From positions 3,063,671 through 3,127,670 of the forward strand of contig CAJSYZ010000002.1 of assembly GCA_910574455.1 (NCBI GenBank): DNA of 64,000 nt, written 5' to 3'. The first letter of the stretch is position 1. Every line of letters begins with the position of its first letter. Shown here one piece after another: positions 12,514 to 22,391 of the stretch. A model generated the notes under the pieces. It was not told where the DNA came from. It saw nothing but the letters and a program-made list of their open reading frames with translations, and searched no databases. Source of the stretch: Trichaptum fuscoviolaceum (lineage: Eukaryota; Basidiomycota; Agaricomycetes; Hymenochaetales; Trichaptaceae). Made by a program: the position numbers and the translations under genes.

Positions 12514-13210
12514 TCAACTAGACGCAGCTTTCCTCGACACGTCACTTAAGCCCAATTCGACCTTACGTCCCAAAGCATTCTCGAGCTCATGTTCTAAGAG
12601 GTCATTCATGGAACGACCATCCCGACCGTAGTACCAGCCGTCATCTTTTGGTACATAATCATAACGTTTTGGACCACTGCATTTGAAATTTGGTTTCCAT
12701 CGAAATGTCTAGAGGATGGTAAGTTACGCACCTGAAAGGTGAAGAAAGCCATATCTGCTTATTTGGAGGCTGTTTATTGATAACATATGTGCCCTTGTTC
12801 CCAAGCACCAAGGTAAGCACACCGCTCTGATGACGTTCATGAATACATGTGTTTTCAAAGTCAGAAGTCATGATGCGTACCTGGTACTCGACTTCGTAGT
12901 CAGGTTCACCGGCCTCATCAAGTAAATCTTCCAGTCTTTCCAATAGTGTGTCCATGGTCACATCGGATAGTTGGTGGTACTTTTCCATCGAGATGTCACT
13001 TCATTATCCGCTTCTATACAGTCAGATTTTTAAGGTGCATCCAAAGCCGTCTCACCTAACGGTTACCATTGGCGGGGGTGTCGCGGCAACTCGACGAGTT
13101 ACGTGTATCGACCGAAATCGAGGTGGTCGTACAGAATATCGAGCCCGACAAGTCTGAATTTCGGATAAGCACAAGCGGCATAGCGACGCTGCAATACTTC
13201 TAGGGAGCAT
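12514..13210 (-). CDS. YFH1: Frataxin, mitochondrial iron-sulfur cluster assembly factor
   Basis: Exons 13210..13056, 12998..12881, 12826..12732, 12676..12514; 176 aa. The N-terminus ([20 protein letters not shown]...) is Arg/Ser-rich without acids, a typical mitochondrial presequence. The mature part begins with an acidic helix ([20 protein letters not shown]) and continues with the frataxin beta-sheet: [38 protein letters not shown], then WYYGRD and the helix [17 protein letters not shown]. The IWLSSPFSGPKRYD core is split by intron 12731..12677 and reads correctly only when spliced. Frataxin accelerates sulfur transfer on the Nfs1-Isu1 complex in the matrix. Length fits fungal frataxins (about 170-200 aa). 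Confidence 0.95.
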
Positions 13211-13640
13211 TGTCCTTTTGCTTTGCAGATGGAGATCGAAAAGCAAGAAACTCTGTTTTTCTGGGTGTCTGGATGAGAGAGGAAAGCACAAGAGATCGAA
13301 ATAGACCTCTTCACTGGCATACTAATGTCACGTGGAAGTCACGTCATCGTAGTTTTCCGGACTTTCCGGGGAAGTGCCGGTGGCCGAGAGTAGTAAGTCT
13401 GGCACGGTCGCAGCCGCGGCAGAAGCAATAACTCAACCCCTTGCAGAGCAATGTATGTATGACCATTCTCTCCTTTTCTACACAATGAGAAGGCAACTAA
13501 TTCTTGACCCGATATTCAGCTCTTCCTATCTACACAATATCGTCTCCAAGATCGATATTCTCAATAAGAGAACTGTCATATTATCAAATGATGTCTGATA
13601 GCTTCAATATAATCTCAAGACCAATAGACACAATAAAAAC
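13211..13640. other. Intergenic, frataxin promoter and 3' flank of BIM1-like gene
   Basis: 430 bp between two minus-strand genes. It should contain the frataxin promoter. No open frame or known motif supported. Confidence 0.55.
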
Positions 13641-14490
13641 TTAGAAGAAGCTAAAGAATGCAACCGCGATCATTCCCAGAAGACCGGTAGCATCTACAAC
13701 GAGTTGTTCTGCCCCACTGGAGGTGGTTGTACTGGGCGAGGTTGATGTCGAAGTTGCAGAGGATGAAGTCGACGTAGCCGTGAAGTTCGACGTCGAGTTT
13801 GCCACGATGTGCGTGCAGCTGACGTTTGAAGGAATGGAGACGCTTTTAGACAGAGTGAGATCGGCGCACTACGTGGTTATAACGTTTTAGCAAGTCAAGT
13901 GCGTAGCAATTGTGTTTTTCTAGCTACCTGGAAGAGGTTGCCGTCACCGCCATTGAATTCAACTTGAATGGTGACATTCGAGCCGTCGCCGACTCCAGGG
14001 ATACCAAGACTGCCGATGTCGAGTGGAATGCAGGCAGCACCCTCGCCGGTGGTTTGGAAGAACTGTACCGCGAGTGGGAGCTTAACACCCGTTGTCGAGG
14101 TATTGAAGACCGTGAAGTTAGTCGGGTCTTGCTCAATTGATATAAGAACACCGGCTTCAAGAAGAAATCAACTTCAGACTGGAGTGATTTAAAAGTGGCA
14201 AAACATAATTACCCGTCCATTTCGGATGTTCGCTGTTGAGGCTGATGAACCCATTGTCTAGGGGGAATGTAGTGCGATTGTCAACGGCATTCGTGTAGTC
14301 GTCTGAAATATGGAGAGAGTGAGTTAAGCGACACAGTAGACATAGTACAGTACCAATGCTTACCACAGAAATTCGGTTCGCTGTCTTCAACAAAAGGTCC
14401 GCGAGGGACAGGAAATTGCATCTGGAAATGCGCATTCGCAGCAGAAGCGAACGCCAGAACAGCCACAGACAGGATAGTTTTAGAGAACAT
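13641..14490 (-). CDS. BIM1/X325-like secreted copper-binding protein, GPI-anchored (copy A)
   Basis: Exons 14490..14364, 14302..14213, 14154..13928, 13868..13641; 223 aa. A signal peptide (residues 1-20, ending SAANA) is followed by mature His21 in [13 protein letters not shown]. An N-terminal His followed by this PxPRG motif marks the LPMO-like X325/BIM1 family, in which His1 and a second His bind Cu(II). The second His is probably His68 in EHPKW. Cysteines at NFC, QCADL and SCTH suit disulfides. After a Ser/Thr-rich linker the protein ends in a hydrophobic stretch ([14 protein letters not shown]), as expected for GPI attachment. Family members lack polysaccharide oxidation and, in Cryptococcus, help copper import. 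It is 463 bp downstream of a paralogue on the same strand with introns at matching positions, so the pair arose by tandem duplication. Confidence 0.87.
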
Positions 14491-14953
14491 GACGAGTTCA
14501 ATGCAATAAGCGACAGCTTCCAATCCAAGTGTGCTCTTGAAAGACGGAGGATGGGGTGCGAGAAAGAGAGTAACTCAAATTCGACTTGATTTAAGAGGGA
14601 AAGTCCCACATCTGAAAAAGGATATAGAGAAAAGTTTTTCACCTGAGTTTGGTCAATGTTTGGGCTGTCGTCTGGCTGTCAAATACCGATGGCAACAGTA
14701 TCTTTTGTCAGATCACTGGAATGGTATTCTTAGTTGAGGAATGAGTCGGGATCATCCTCACAATCCCGGACTTCAGACATGGTGTCGAATCCTTCTCTCA
14801 ACTAGCGAAATGGGTCCTAAAAGAAACGGTCGCAATGACACTGCACTTCAATAAGTATTCAATCAATGCTATTTTTCTGGAGCCTTCGACTAAAATACTA
14901 TCCAAATGCTATATCGACAAGACTTCCGACTAATGTCAGTCATGTAAGCCATT
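14491..14953. other. Intergenic between the tandem BIM1-like genes
   Basis: 463 bp holding the promoter of copy A and the 3' end of copy B. No clear Mac1/Cuf1-type copper element found by eye. Confidence 0.5.
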
Positions 14954-15789
14954 TCAGAAGCTAAGAAGAGCAGCAGTAGCAGCGAAGACCAGCAGGCTTG
15001 CTGCCCCTGCTCCTGCTCGACCTGCAGAATTCGAGCTTCTACTACTCGCCGACGTCGCCGTAGACGTTGCGGTCCCGTTACCAACAACATTCGTGCAGTT
15101 AACGTTGGAAGGTATGGCGAAGCTCTCCGAAAGCGTCAAGTCGGTGCACTATGTAAAGCACGACGACCCATAGAATCAACACCGCGTCACCCTCTCATTT
15201 TTTAAATCACTGTGCATACCTGAAAAAGATTGCCATCGGCGCCAGCGAACATTACCTGGAGCGTAACATTCGTTCCATTGCCTACGCCTTTAATATTGAG
15301 GTTTCCAACATCGACTGGGATGCAGATCTCCCCTGCGCCTGTACCCTGGAAGAATGGCACCGCGTACGGAAGCTCATCGCCTGAGCTAGTTTTATTGAAG
15401 TCGGTGAAGTCATTTGGATTCTGCTCAAGAGATATGAGGACAGTAGCTGTTCGTAGTTTGCCGTTAGCACTGTATGCACCCGTAGTATACATGGGTAACG
15501 ACATACCAGTCCAGGTCGGATGACCGTTAGTCAGCGTGATATATCCTCTATGAAGGGGGAACAGACTTCTGTTGCTCGTTGCGTCCGTATAACCATCTAT
15601 ATTTCACAACGTAAACAACCTAATATCCTCAACGAAGAGGTCTCTATCACACTCACCGCAGAAGGTCGGCTCGTTCGCGCTGACGAAATTCCCGCGAGGC
15701 TCTGGATACTCTAGGTGAAAATGAGCTTTCGTAAGAGTGGCGATAGTCAAAACAGAGAAGAGGCCAGCGGCGTGAAGTTTCGTGATCAT
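14954..15789 (-). CDS. BIM1/X325-like secreted copper-binding protein, GPI-anchored (copy B)
   Basis: Exons 15789..15657, 15596..15507, 15446..15220, 15148..14954; 214 aa. Signal peptide residues 1-22 (ending TLTKA), then mature His23 in HFHLEYPEPRGNF. The second candidate ligand is His70 in GHPTW. The middle shares TVLISLEQNPNDF, GEICIPVDVG and GNLFQCTDLTLSES with the paralogue at 13641..14490. The C-terminus is Ser/Ala-rich and ends in a hydrophobic tail (SLLVFAATAALLSF), consistent with a GPI anchor in the cell wall or plasma membrane. Every intron sits at the same codon phase as in the paralogue. A CTR copper transporter gene lies 504 bp upstream on the same strand, which supports a role in copper capture rather than biomass attack. 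Confidence 0.88.
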
Positions 15790-16293
15790 CGTTAAAACTG
15801 TCGGAAATTCGGGTCCTCCTTGAGCAAGGCAATTGCAGAAGATGGGGGTGTCGACAGGAAAGAGTTTCTAATTTATGTCGCAGCATAGATTCTATTACTT
15901 TGACTGCTATGGTAGCCAAGACATAACACAGAAAAAAACTTTTTGAGGGACGTTGACGAGTATTGCATAGCTCTTGGCAAGGGTCATGCAACCAACGAAC
16001 TGGCTGATCTGGTTCCTGGCGATATAGAATGCCTGTTAAAGTCCAGCTTAGAAGTCGGCAAAGCCAATTTGAAGCAAAAAAGACCTCACAAGCGTTGAGG
16101 AGACGCTTAATCAATGACTTGAGAACTGGGGTAACGAAAGTTGCAACCTTTCAGATGAACATATATTACACAATATTGAAGAAGCTGATCATGAGCAGAA
16201 AGCTTGCATGAGCAACTTCATCATCGTCAGTTAGACAAGAAAGACATCGGTATCTGCCCGCTATCCGTCCCAGCCACTTTATCCGTCCAGGGT
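15790..16293. promoter_or_regulatory. Upstream region of BIM1-like copy B; possible copper-response site
   Basis: 504 bp between CTR and copy B. At 15820..15829 the plus strand reads ttgagcaagg, 30 bp upstream of the copy B ATG; the reverse strand (ccTTGCTCAa) resembles the yeast Mac1 copper element TTTGCTCA with one mismatch. One imperfect site is weak evidence. The rest shows no feature. Confidence 0.3.
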
Positions 16294-17006
16294 TTAGTGA
16301 GTGTGGTATGAACCTTGAGCTTCAAGTGCAATTTGCCTGCCAAAAATCACTTCCCCCACACCGTACCCGACAATAATCGTGACGATATATGCCGCCTGAA
16401 AGGTCCTGAAAGTCACAGGAACGTTAGAATTTTCTTACGGAAAAATCGTATGACTTACATGATAGCTAGCATGATAGCAAACCCAACCATAGCTTGCAGT
16501 GCCTGAAATGCTCCGCGTACGAGATCATGGGATAGGATAAAGGGAGGTATCTTCCTGCGAGTTGGTGGAGCGAGAGACGACTGCTCAGACTTCCCGTCAT
16601 TACAATCACTATTCTTCGCAGGTTGTGCTGCGATAAGCGCCTTGGCTCTACGAAGCTCGGGGTGTCAGACTGTTCTTTGACTTTGACCTTGGAGAATAAC
16701 ACACCTTTCCCTCCATTCCAGCTCACAAGCAATGCGTTTGGCAGCAAGAAACCGCCCAAATATAGCGACTAAGAAAAGTACAAGAGCAGCCCCTGCGATA
16801 GCGCCTTTCGAGTTTGGCGCCAGACTTTTAAAGAAGAGATTGTCACCGCCGGTGAAATGTAGCCAGGGAGTCATCATGCCCATCATTGTCACAGATGAAT
16901 TATCGCTGGGGTCCATATCCATGACGGGAATAATTGGAGTTGTCCTACTCTGAGTCGCTGGTGGTCGTCGATAAGAAAGGTGCGTAGTGTAGGCGGCAGT
17001 GTTCAT
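16294..17006 (-). CDS. CTR-family high-affinity copper transporter
   Basis: Exons 17006..16705, 16647..16459, 16405..16294; 200 aa. A Met-rich extracellular N-terminus (MDMDPSD, TMMGMM) leads into HFTGGDNLFF and TM1 (GAIAGAALVLFLVAIFGRFL). A charged cytosolic loop follows. TM2 (GAFQALQAMVGFAIMLAIM) contains the copper-conducting M-x3-M motif (MLAIM). TM3 (YIVTIIVGYGVGEVIFG) contains the G-x3-G packing motif (GYGVG). These define CTR trimers that import Cu(I) across the plasma or vacuolar membrane. The acceptor at 16648 was chosen because only it keeps phase into AKALIAAQP; the nearby alternative shifts frame and loses TM2. The two BIM1-like genes follow on the same strand. Confidence 0.94.
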
Positions 17007-18987
17007 ATGCTACGCCGCTTGTGGAAGGGAATTATCAAACCTAATCAAAGGTAAAGGATTGAGACCGAGTCTCCAACCAGTGGACCAGCGGCACCAGCCT
17101 CAGAATTGGGAGCAGGGTCTCCGAGTCAGTCTCCCAATAGTCCCGAATTATGTAAGCATATAAATGTAAAACAAACATTGCTATACCTCCTTCATGTTCA
17201 CTGGCATACCTCTACGTTTACCTCATCGGATACACTGATATGATAAAGAAAAGAGTTCCTGGAGGATGGAGTCTACTCACCTGTGCCATTTCCCTTCTCC
17301 CAGGTATTCACGTTTTATTATAATAATTCGCTCATCGGGGTGTAAGTCGAATCGCGTATTTCTTGATATCTCTTAAAATTTCTTTGGGGCTGGTCTTGGA
17401 ATTCGAGGGCAAGGTATAGTAGCACAATCACAAGCAAATCGAGGTAGAAGGCCGCAAGAGAGGAAAGCAGTAGTAAGCGAACTGAGACCAAGTTGGTAAG
17501 GGTTCCCGAGAACGACGCTCTCCCTTTACCATGATACGGACCATATAGAGGCTGTCGTGTTTGTGGTGAGAGAGAGTAGATATTTACAGAGCGAGTAAAT
17601 CCAGACCCTCCTAGTAAGAACATTGGCGACGGAGCACTCATGACCGGTTTCATAGCACCGTTTACAAAGCTTTCACGTTCCAGATGCAGATGCAGAGATT
17701 ATACATGAGCGTCTGCGTACATAAAGAGTACCAGAAGTGGGAGGATCGCGTCGGCGTGTCAGCTGAGATCTCTGAGCTCATCGACGACCAAGGTTCGTGA
17801 GGACTACGCTCCCACCTGGTCGATGATGAACATGAGGAGAGAGTGAACAGAAGAGGATGCAGACATGCTTGAGATGTTGACAGTTTGCAGAGACTTGTGA
17901 GGGAAAGAGGGAAAGAGAGAAAGAGGGACAAGTGTGAGAGGACGGGGCGGGGGAGATGGATGTGGCAACGAGAAAGGATGGCTCGTTGTTTACTCGCTGC
18001 GGTATTTCTGCGAGCCCCCATTCTCGGGAAAATGCCTCATCAGGACCCGGGGCACCCCAAGAGAAAGTATTACAGTCTTGGACGGGTCTTTGAAACACCC
18101 ACGGTGTATGAGACACTTTGCATTTCTTCAGTACCACAGCTCAGTTCATTATCACTGAAGTTTTATTATATTACTATGATATGAGTACAGCATGCAGTGA
18201 AAAACTGGAGCTAATTGCTCCAGTTGCTCTTGAGATATGGATGAAACAGTGTCAGTTCTTGTAAGTTTACAAATTTCCAAAAGAAGCGTAAAATATGCAA
18301 ACAATTCATTGCTCCTTTACTCTTACCATATATCTTATAACTATAGTGTATAAAAATCCTCTGTAGATACCGGACTCTAAATATGCAAGAGTTATGGCAA
18401 TTCGGTCTTAGAATCTCTCAGTGCAAGCACAAAATGATTATGTTGGCTCTTAATGTCCGAAAATCCTCTACCTTCCTAATTGGGTAATTGCATCTAGCCA
18501 ACCCACCATTTGAGCTCTACAACTTTAGTTTTGCCTTCAAACTATATAAAACTTCATGTGTATGCCGATAATACATGTCTAATACGAAATATGAGGTCAA
18601 AATGCATATAGTGTACTCTGGGTATTTGAACTTGAGAAAGAGATGTCCACAAGACTCGTGGGAAAAAGTGTGTTTCAAGGACTACGAGGCCCGTAAAATG
18701 ACCAAAATCTTTGTTATTTATTTCCACCTGTAAGACTGTCTCTATGCACGCCAAACTTTGGAATTGAGATCTTTAGTACATATGCTATACATATAGCACG
18801 AAACATTTAAGAAAATATATCCAAAACTAAGAAATCTGAAGGCTTTAAATGTGGTGTTTCAAAGACCCGTCCAAGACTGTATTCCAGCGTCAATCTGACA
18901 TCACGTCACTCTTACTTGTTATGATGTTCGCAGCGCGCTCGAGCAGCCTCAGCGCTCTTGACCATACGCGTTCAACTTTCCTCAAAA
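17007..18987. other. Gene-poor region, about 2 kb, with weak ORFs only
   Basis: No gene I can support. A minus-strand frame at 17653..17318 (111 codons) starts with ATG, contains one hydrophobic stretch (LLLLSSLAAFYLDLLVIVLL) and ends in TAATAAAA, but it matches no family I know and could be chance. A purine-rich run (mostly GA) covers 17895..17955. From about 18040 to 18850 the DNA is AT-rich. The ends should hold the promoters of CTR (left) and the rhodanese gene (right). Confidence 0.5.
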
Positions 18988-19603
18988 ATGTTTCGCCTTG
19001 CGATATCAAGAGCTCCTATCGCTGTGAGGGCACTTAGGTCTACTCGTCTAATAAACCGTGCAGTCGCTCGCCCTCTCGCAGCACCCGCTTATCTACGATG
19101 GAAGTCGACTGCACCCACAGTGGACAAACTTGTAGACTGGAATGGCCCCAAGCTCTCATACGAGCAGGTCAAACCCCGTACTGAGCAACCCAGTCCAGTA
19201 AGTCAGTATAGAGCTTCTAATGCACCTTCAATGAATAAACTTGCCTTAAGGACGCGTATCTGATTGATGTTCGTGAACCGGACGAAGTGATCCTCGGTTC
19301 GATCCCGTCGTCCGTCAACCTACCGTTGTCAACTTTTGCAGAAGGACTTCATCTTAATCCGGTAGCATTCAAGGAGAAGTACGGGTTCGAAAAGCCCAAG
19401 AGGGACCAAGAAATTGTTTTCTATTGCCGTAGTGGCAAGCGTAGTGCTACCGCCTCCGATATTGCTACACGAAATGGGTATACAAAGTGAGTTATAGTTC
19501 AATTTGTTCCGTTTCTCCGAGGCTGATGGACAAACGCAGTGTATATAACTACGAGGGCTCTTGGCTTGATTGGACTTCTAGAGAGCAGGGCAAACAGTCA
19601 TGA
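18988..19603 (+). CDS. Mitochondrial single-domain rhodanese (thiosulfate sulfurtransferase-like)
   Basis: Exons 18988..19197, 19251..19486, 19540..19603; 169 aa. The N-terminus (MFRLAISRAPIAVRALRSTR) is Arg-rich with no acidic residues, a likely mitochondrial presequence. The rhodanese fold follows: AYLIDVREPDEV, GSIPSSVNLPLSTF, then the active-site loop CRSGKRS with the catalytic Cys at about residue 129, and the ending NVYNYEGSWLDW. Such proteins carry sulfane sulfur on the Cys, for example to thiosulfate or glutathione persulfide handling in mitochondria. The start was placed at 18988 because an upstream in-frame codon is not ATG. The next gene (VAM7) is convergent, 253 bp away. Confidence 0.9.
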
Positions 19604-19856
19604 TATCTGGAATTCACAGTTTGACTTCCCGCAGACCGCTGTGTGATGCTGGACAAACACAACGACGGTTTCTACTCCCCTCAGCCACAAGGAAGGTTGC
19701 GGCAGACCTGTGTAGGGCCAACACATTGCAATATAAGGTCAATGGATAACATACAATGAACACTCTATGCAAAACAATCAATGACTGTGATAATTCAATG
19801 CAAGGAAGTAATTAGTGAATAAAACAGATGAGGAAACACTAAGAAAAAAGAAACAA

Positions 19857-20939
19857 TCATTTCGTTCCGTCCACTCTGTTAAGCTGTTTCTTCGCTTTCG
19901 ATAACTTCGTCCCTACAGTATCGACCTCAGAAGAAAGGTCGTCCAACATCTCAATTTGCTCTGAGATCTCCTGGCCAATTGCGATGCCCAACTGCTTCTG
20001 TCGCATTAAGACTGCAGATAGCTGTGAGAGCTGAGTATCTTGTTGCTCTATCTGAGACTTCTGAAGCATCAACACGCCTTGGTTGTCCAGAGGCCGAGTC
20101 TGTTCCGTTTCAACAGGTTTCGGCGCGCCGAACACACGGCCAACAGGTTTGTCCGGTGCCCCGCTGAAAAGGGTTGCACGCTCAGAGGAAGATGAGATGT
20201 TCTGATTGGCGGGTATGCTTGATGCAAGGCCTCTGCCAGGATTGCGAGCAACGATAATCATCTTGCTCAGCTTCTCGCAGTCATCCTGCAGTCGCCCGAT
20301 CATATCCGACCGACGCTGGATCTCTCCTTCGCTCAGACCGCCGCGTGCGAGCGAGTTCAGGCCCGTAGCGAGAGACCCTAGTCTGTTAAGCGCTGCCGCG
20401 AGTTTCTTCTTCGCCTGGACGTTGGTCGTGTGCGCAGCAGCGATGTCGCCCCTTTCTGATAGTGCGTCGCGTTTGTTCAAGTCTGCACGAATATCCCGAA
20501 CCCGATTCTGCAGGTCCATGTGCTCGTCTAGCCACGACGCAGAGGTGAACTCGGACGGGGCGCCACCGTCGACGCCATCTTTCTTGCTTATGGGTACACC
20601 TAGGAACTCCTTGAACTCGTAGGCTTCGCGCCATCTATCGTCCTTTGAGCCAATGATTGCTCTTAGGTAACTCTCCAGGCCCCGTTCGCGCTCCTCTAGA
20701 ATCTTCGGATCCTTTCTTGACAGTATCGAGGTGAACGAATGTTTGGCTGGCAACGGCGCAGGCGGGGCAGCGCCCGTAGATTTAGTGAGTTCGGTGTGTA
20801 GGTCATCGAACTCCGAGTAGCGTCTCCAGATTTGCCATGATCGGACAGAAGCTTGGACATCTATACGATATACAATGTGAGTTTTGGGCTCTGCGCGTTC
20901 TTCATGGCCACGAATGTATATAGCCTGGATGGCGACCAT
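19857..20939 (-). CDS. VAM7: Vam7-like PX-domain Qc-SNARE
   Basis: A single exon of 360 aa, unusual in this intron-rich window. A PX domain occupies about residues 1-120 (IDVQASVRSWQIWRRYSEFD, PLPAKHSFTSI, REAYEFKEFLGVP); it should bind phosphatidylinositol 3-phosphate. The C-terminal 80 residues form a Qc-SNARE helix (GIAIGQEISEQIEMLDDLSS) with no transmembrane segment after it, which is the hallmark of Vam7. Vam7 acts with Vam3, Vti1 and Nyv1 and the HOPS tether in vacuole fusion; VPS18, a HOPS subunit, is at the right edge of this window. The frame starts at the first ATG. Confidence 0.93.
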   Translation of the reverse strand: MVAIQAIYIRGHEERAEPKTHIVYRIDVQASVRSWQIWRRYSEFDDLHTELTKSTGAAPPAPLPAKHSFTSILSRKDPKILEERERGLESYLRAIIGSKDDRWREAYEFKEFLGVPISKKDGVDGGAPSEFTSASWLDEHMDLQNRVRDIRADLNKRDALSERGDIAAAHTTNVQAKKKLAAALNRLGSLATGLNSLARGGLSEGEIQRRSDMIGRLQDDCEKLSKMIIVARNPGRGLASSIPANQNISSSSERATLFSGAPDKPVGRVFGAPKPVETEQTRPLDNQGVLMLQKSQIEQQDTQLSQLSAVLMRQKQLGIAIGQEISEQIEMLDDLSSEVDTVGTKLSKAKKQLNRVDGTK

Positions 20940-21415
20940 GCTGCGGGAGTGAAGCGAACTTGGGATTATAGGAGAACATCAATGCGCGGTGAACGTCGTG
21001 GATGACTTACATATTTGGCTCCGCGCCGAGTCAAGCGCTGTTGTTCCGCTCTCACCAAACCTTACTCTCTCGAACTTCGTACTATCATTACACTATATTT
21101 TAGAGAATAAAATTCTATCGGAATTGCTGCAGAACTTCAAAGAAGTCAAGGAAAGCATACGATGACCTCAAACCCGATCCGCGATTCTCTCGAATGCACA
21201 CTCGCCACAAACTACTGCTAAACAGGCTTTTGACACCCCTTGCGCTCGCAGCTTCGATGGGAATGGCTAGTAACAGTGAGCTGATGAGGGAGAGGATCAG
21301 GTGCTTTCAATTAATGGTGCCAAGATCATTCTATGAAATCAAGAATAATTTCAAGTGTCACTATTTGAATCATCGTCAGTTTCAATTTCCAATGAACGAA
21401 ACAGCGAGCTATTTT
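20940..21415. other. Intergenic, VAM7 promoter region
   Basis: 476 bp between two minus-strand genes. Short open frames only; nothing recognised. Confidence 0.55.
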
Positions 21416-22026
21416 TCATACACATGAAGCTTCTTGCGTTGGTTGCTTTTTGTCTTCTAGCTTATCTCTCAAGCTGTCCATGAGAGTATGATGCGACCTA
21501 CAAGGAGGGAGTGTCAGAACGAACGACCCTCTGGAATGCAAAAACGTACTTTTCGATAGTAGCCACCGTGAGCGGTAGGAAAAGGAAGAAGCACTTCAAG
21601 TTCCCGTTCAAATTGTCTACATCAGCCTATTGTATATTCACTTGCAGAACAAAACTCGAATCGCACCTCGATATTCGCCTCCTCAAGTACTTCCACCGTT
21701 CCCGGCTCCTCATCCCTCGGTCTGCTCTTCCATACATTCACCGAAGACATTCCGCCTCCAGCATTTACATAAAATGTGATGCCGTTTTCTATAGGCTCTA
21801 CCCGTGCTGTGTATTTCGTTGTCGTGTCCCAGGAGAACACTTTGATGTTGTCCGTAATGTGGTAGGTTGAAGGATCATCGGACTTGGTTTCATGATGTAT
21901 GACCAGCGGATTCAATGTTATCATCGTGGATGGGTCTTGAAGAACGGCCAGAGTATCTTCATGACTAGCTTTTATGGTGCCTCTCGTCTGGATCGTCCGT
22001 TTCAGAAAGAGCGGCCAGAGACCCAT
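21416..22026 (-). CDS. DUF7053-like (START/polyketide-cyclase-fold) protein of unknown function
   Basis: Exons 22026..21667, 21626..21550, 21497..21416; 172 aa. The sequence resembles a fungal family with a SRPBCC/START-like fold: an N-terminal strand (TIQTRGTIKAS), then LQDPSTMITLNPLVIHHE, YHITDNIKVF, TTKYTARVEPIENGITFYVN and VEVLEEANIEADV, and a terminal helix (HTLMDSLRDKLEDKK). That strand-then-helix layout suggests a lipid- or hydrophobic-ligand-binding cavity, but no ligand or reaction can be named. The third exon was placed by phase: only AA-G across intron 21549..21498 gives the expected C-terminal helix. Family assignment is from memory of motif order and is moderate. Confidence 0.65.
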
Positions 22027-22391
22027 GAGGAAGTCAGTAGTCGAAGGTTTATCACGTCCGAGTCCTTTGCGGGATCTTCATGCATTGGTAACGCATCCTT
22101 GAACAGCGATGCAGATCCGAATCAAAAAATAATATTCACGGCAGGGCTAAAATGATCTTGATATATGGATAGTATGTTATATTAAAACTGTAACAACATA
22201 GTGCAGCACTATTACATGGAGTGACAAATGGAAAGCAGAAGATCAAAACAAGGTAGCAACGCAGGAAGAAAACTGTCTAGTACATTATAAAAGTACAACC
22301 GCCATACATCTAGTATGGGTCCGGTTCCAACATATATGCAATCGTATGTCAAAGCAGTAATGACATTAAATTCATGAAATATACTTCACCC
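22027..22391. other. Intergenic, upstream of the DUF7053-like gene
   Basis: 365 bp, AT-rich, between two minus-strand genes. No element recognised. Confidence 0.55.

Noticed and set aside
12514..17006. Whether frataxin and the copper genes form one metal-homeostasis cluster
   Set aside because: Frataxin is a universal housekeeping gene with its own promoter gap; adjacency alone is not evidence of a joint function.
17662..18021. Minus-strand frame of 119 codons upstream of CTR
   Set aside because: Ser/Leu-rich low-complexity translation of a purine-rich tract, with no homology I recognise and no conserved start context.
19296..19305. ggttcgatcc, resembling the B box of a tRNA gene
   Set aside because: It lies inside a coding exon of the rhodanese gene (codons for LGSIP), has no matching A box or cloverleaf, and the frame is conserved.
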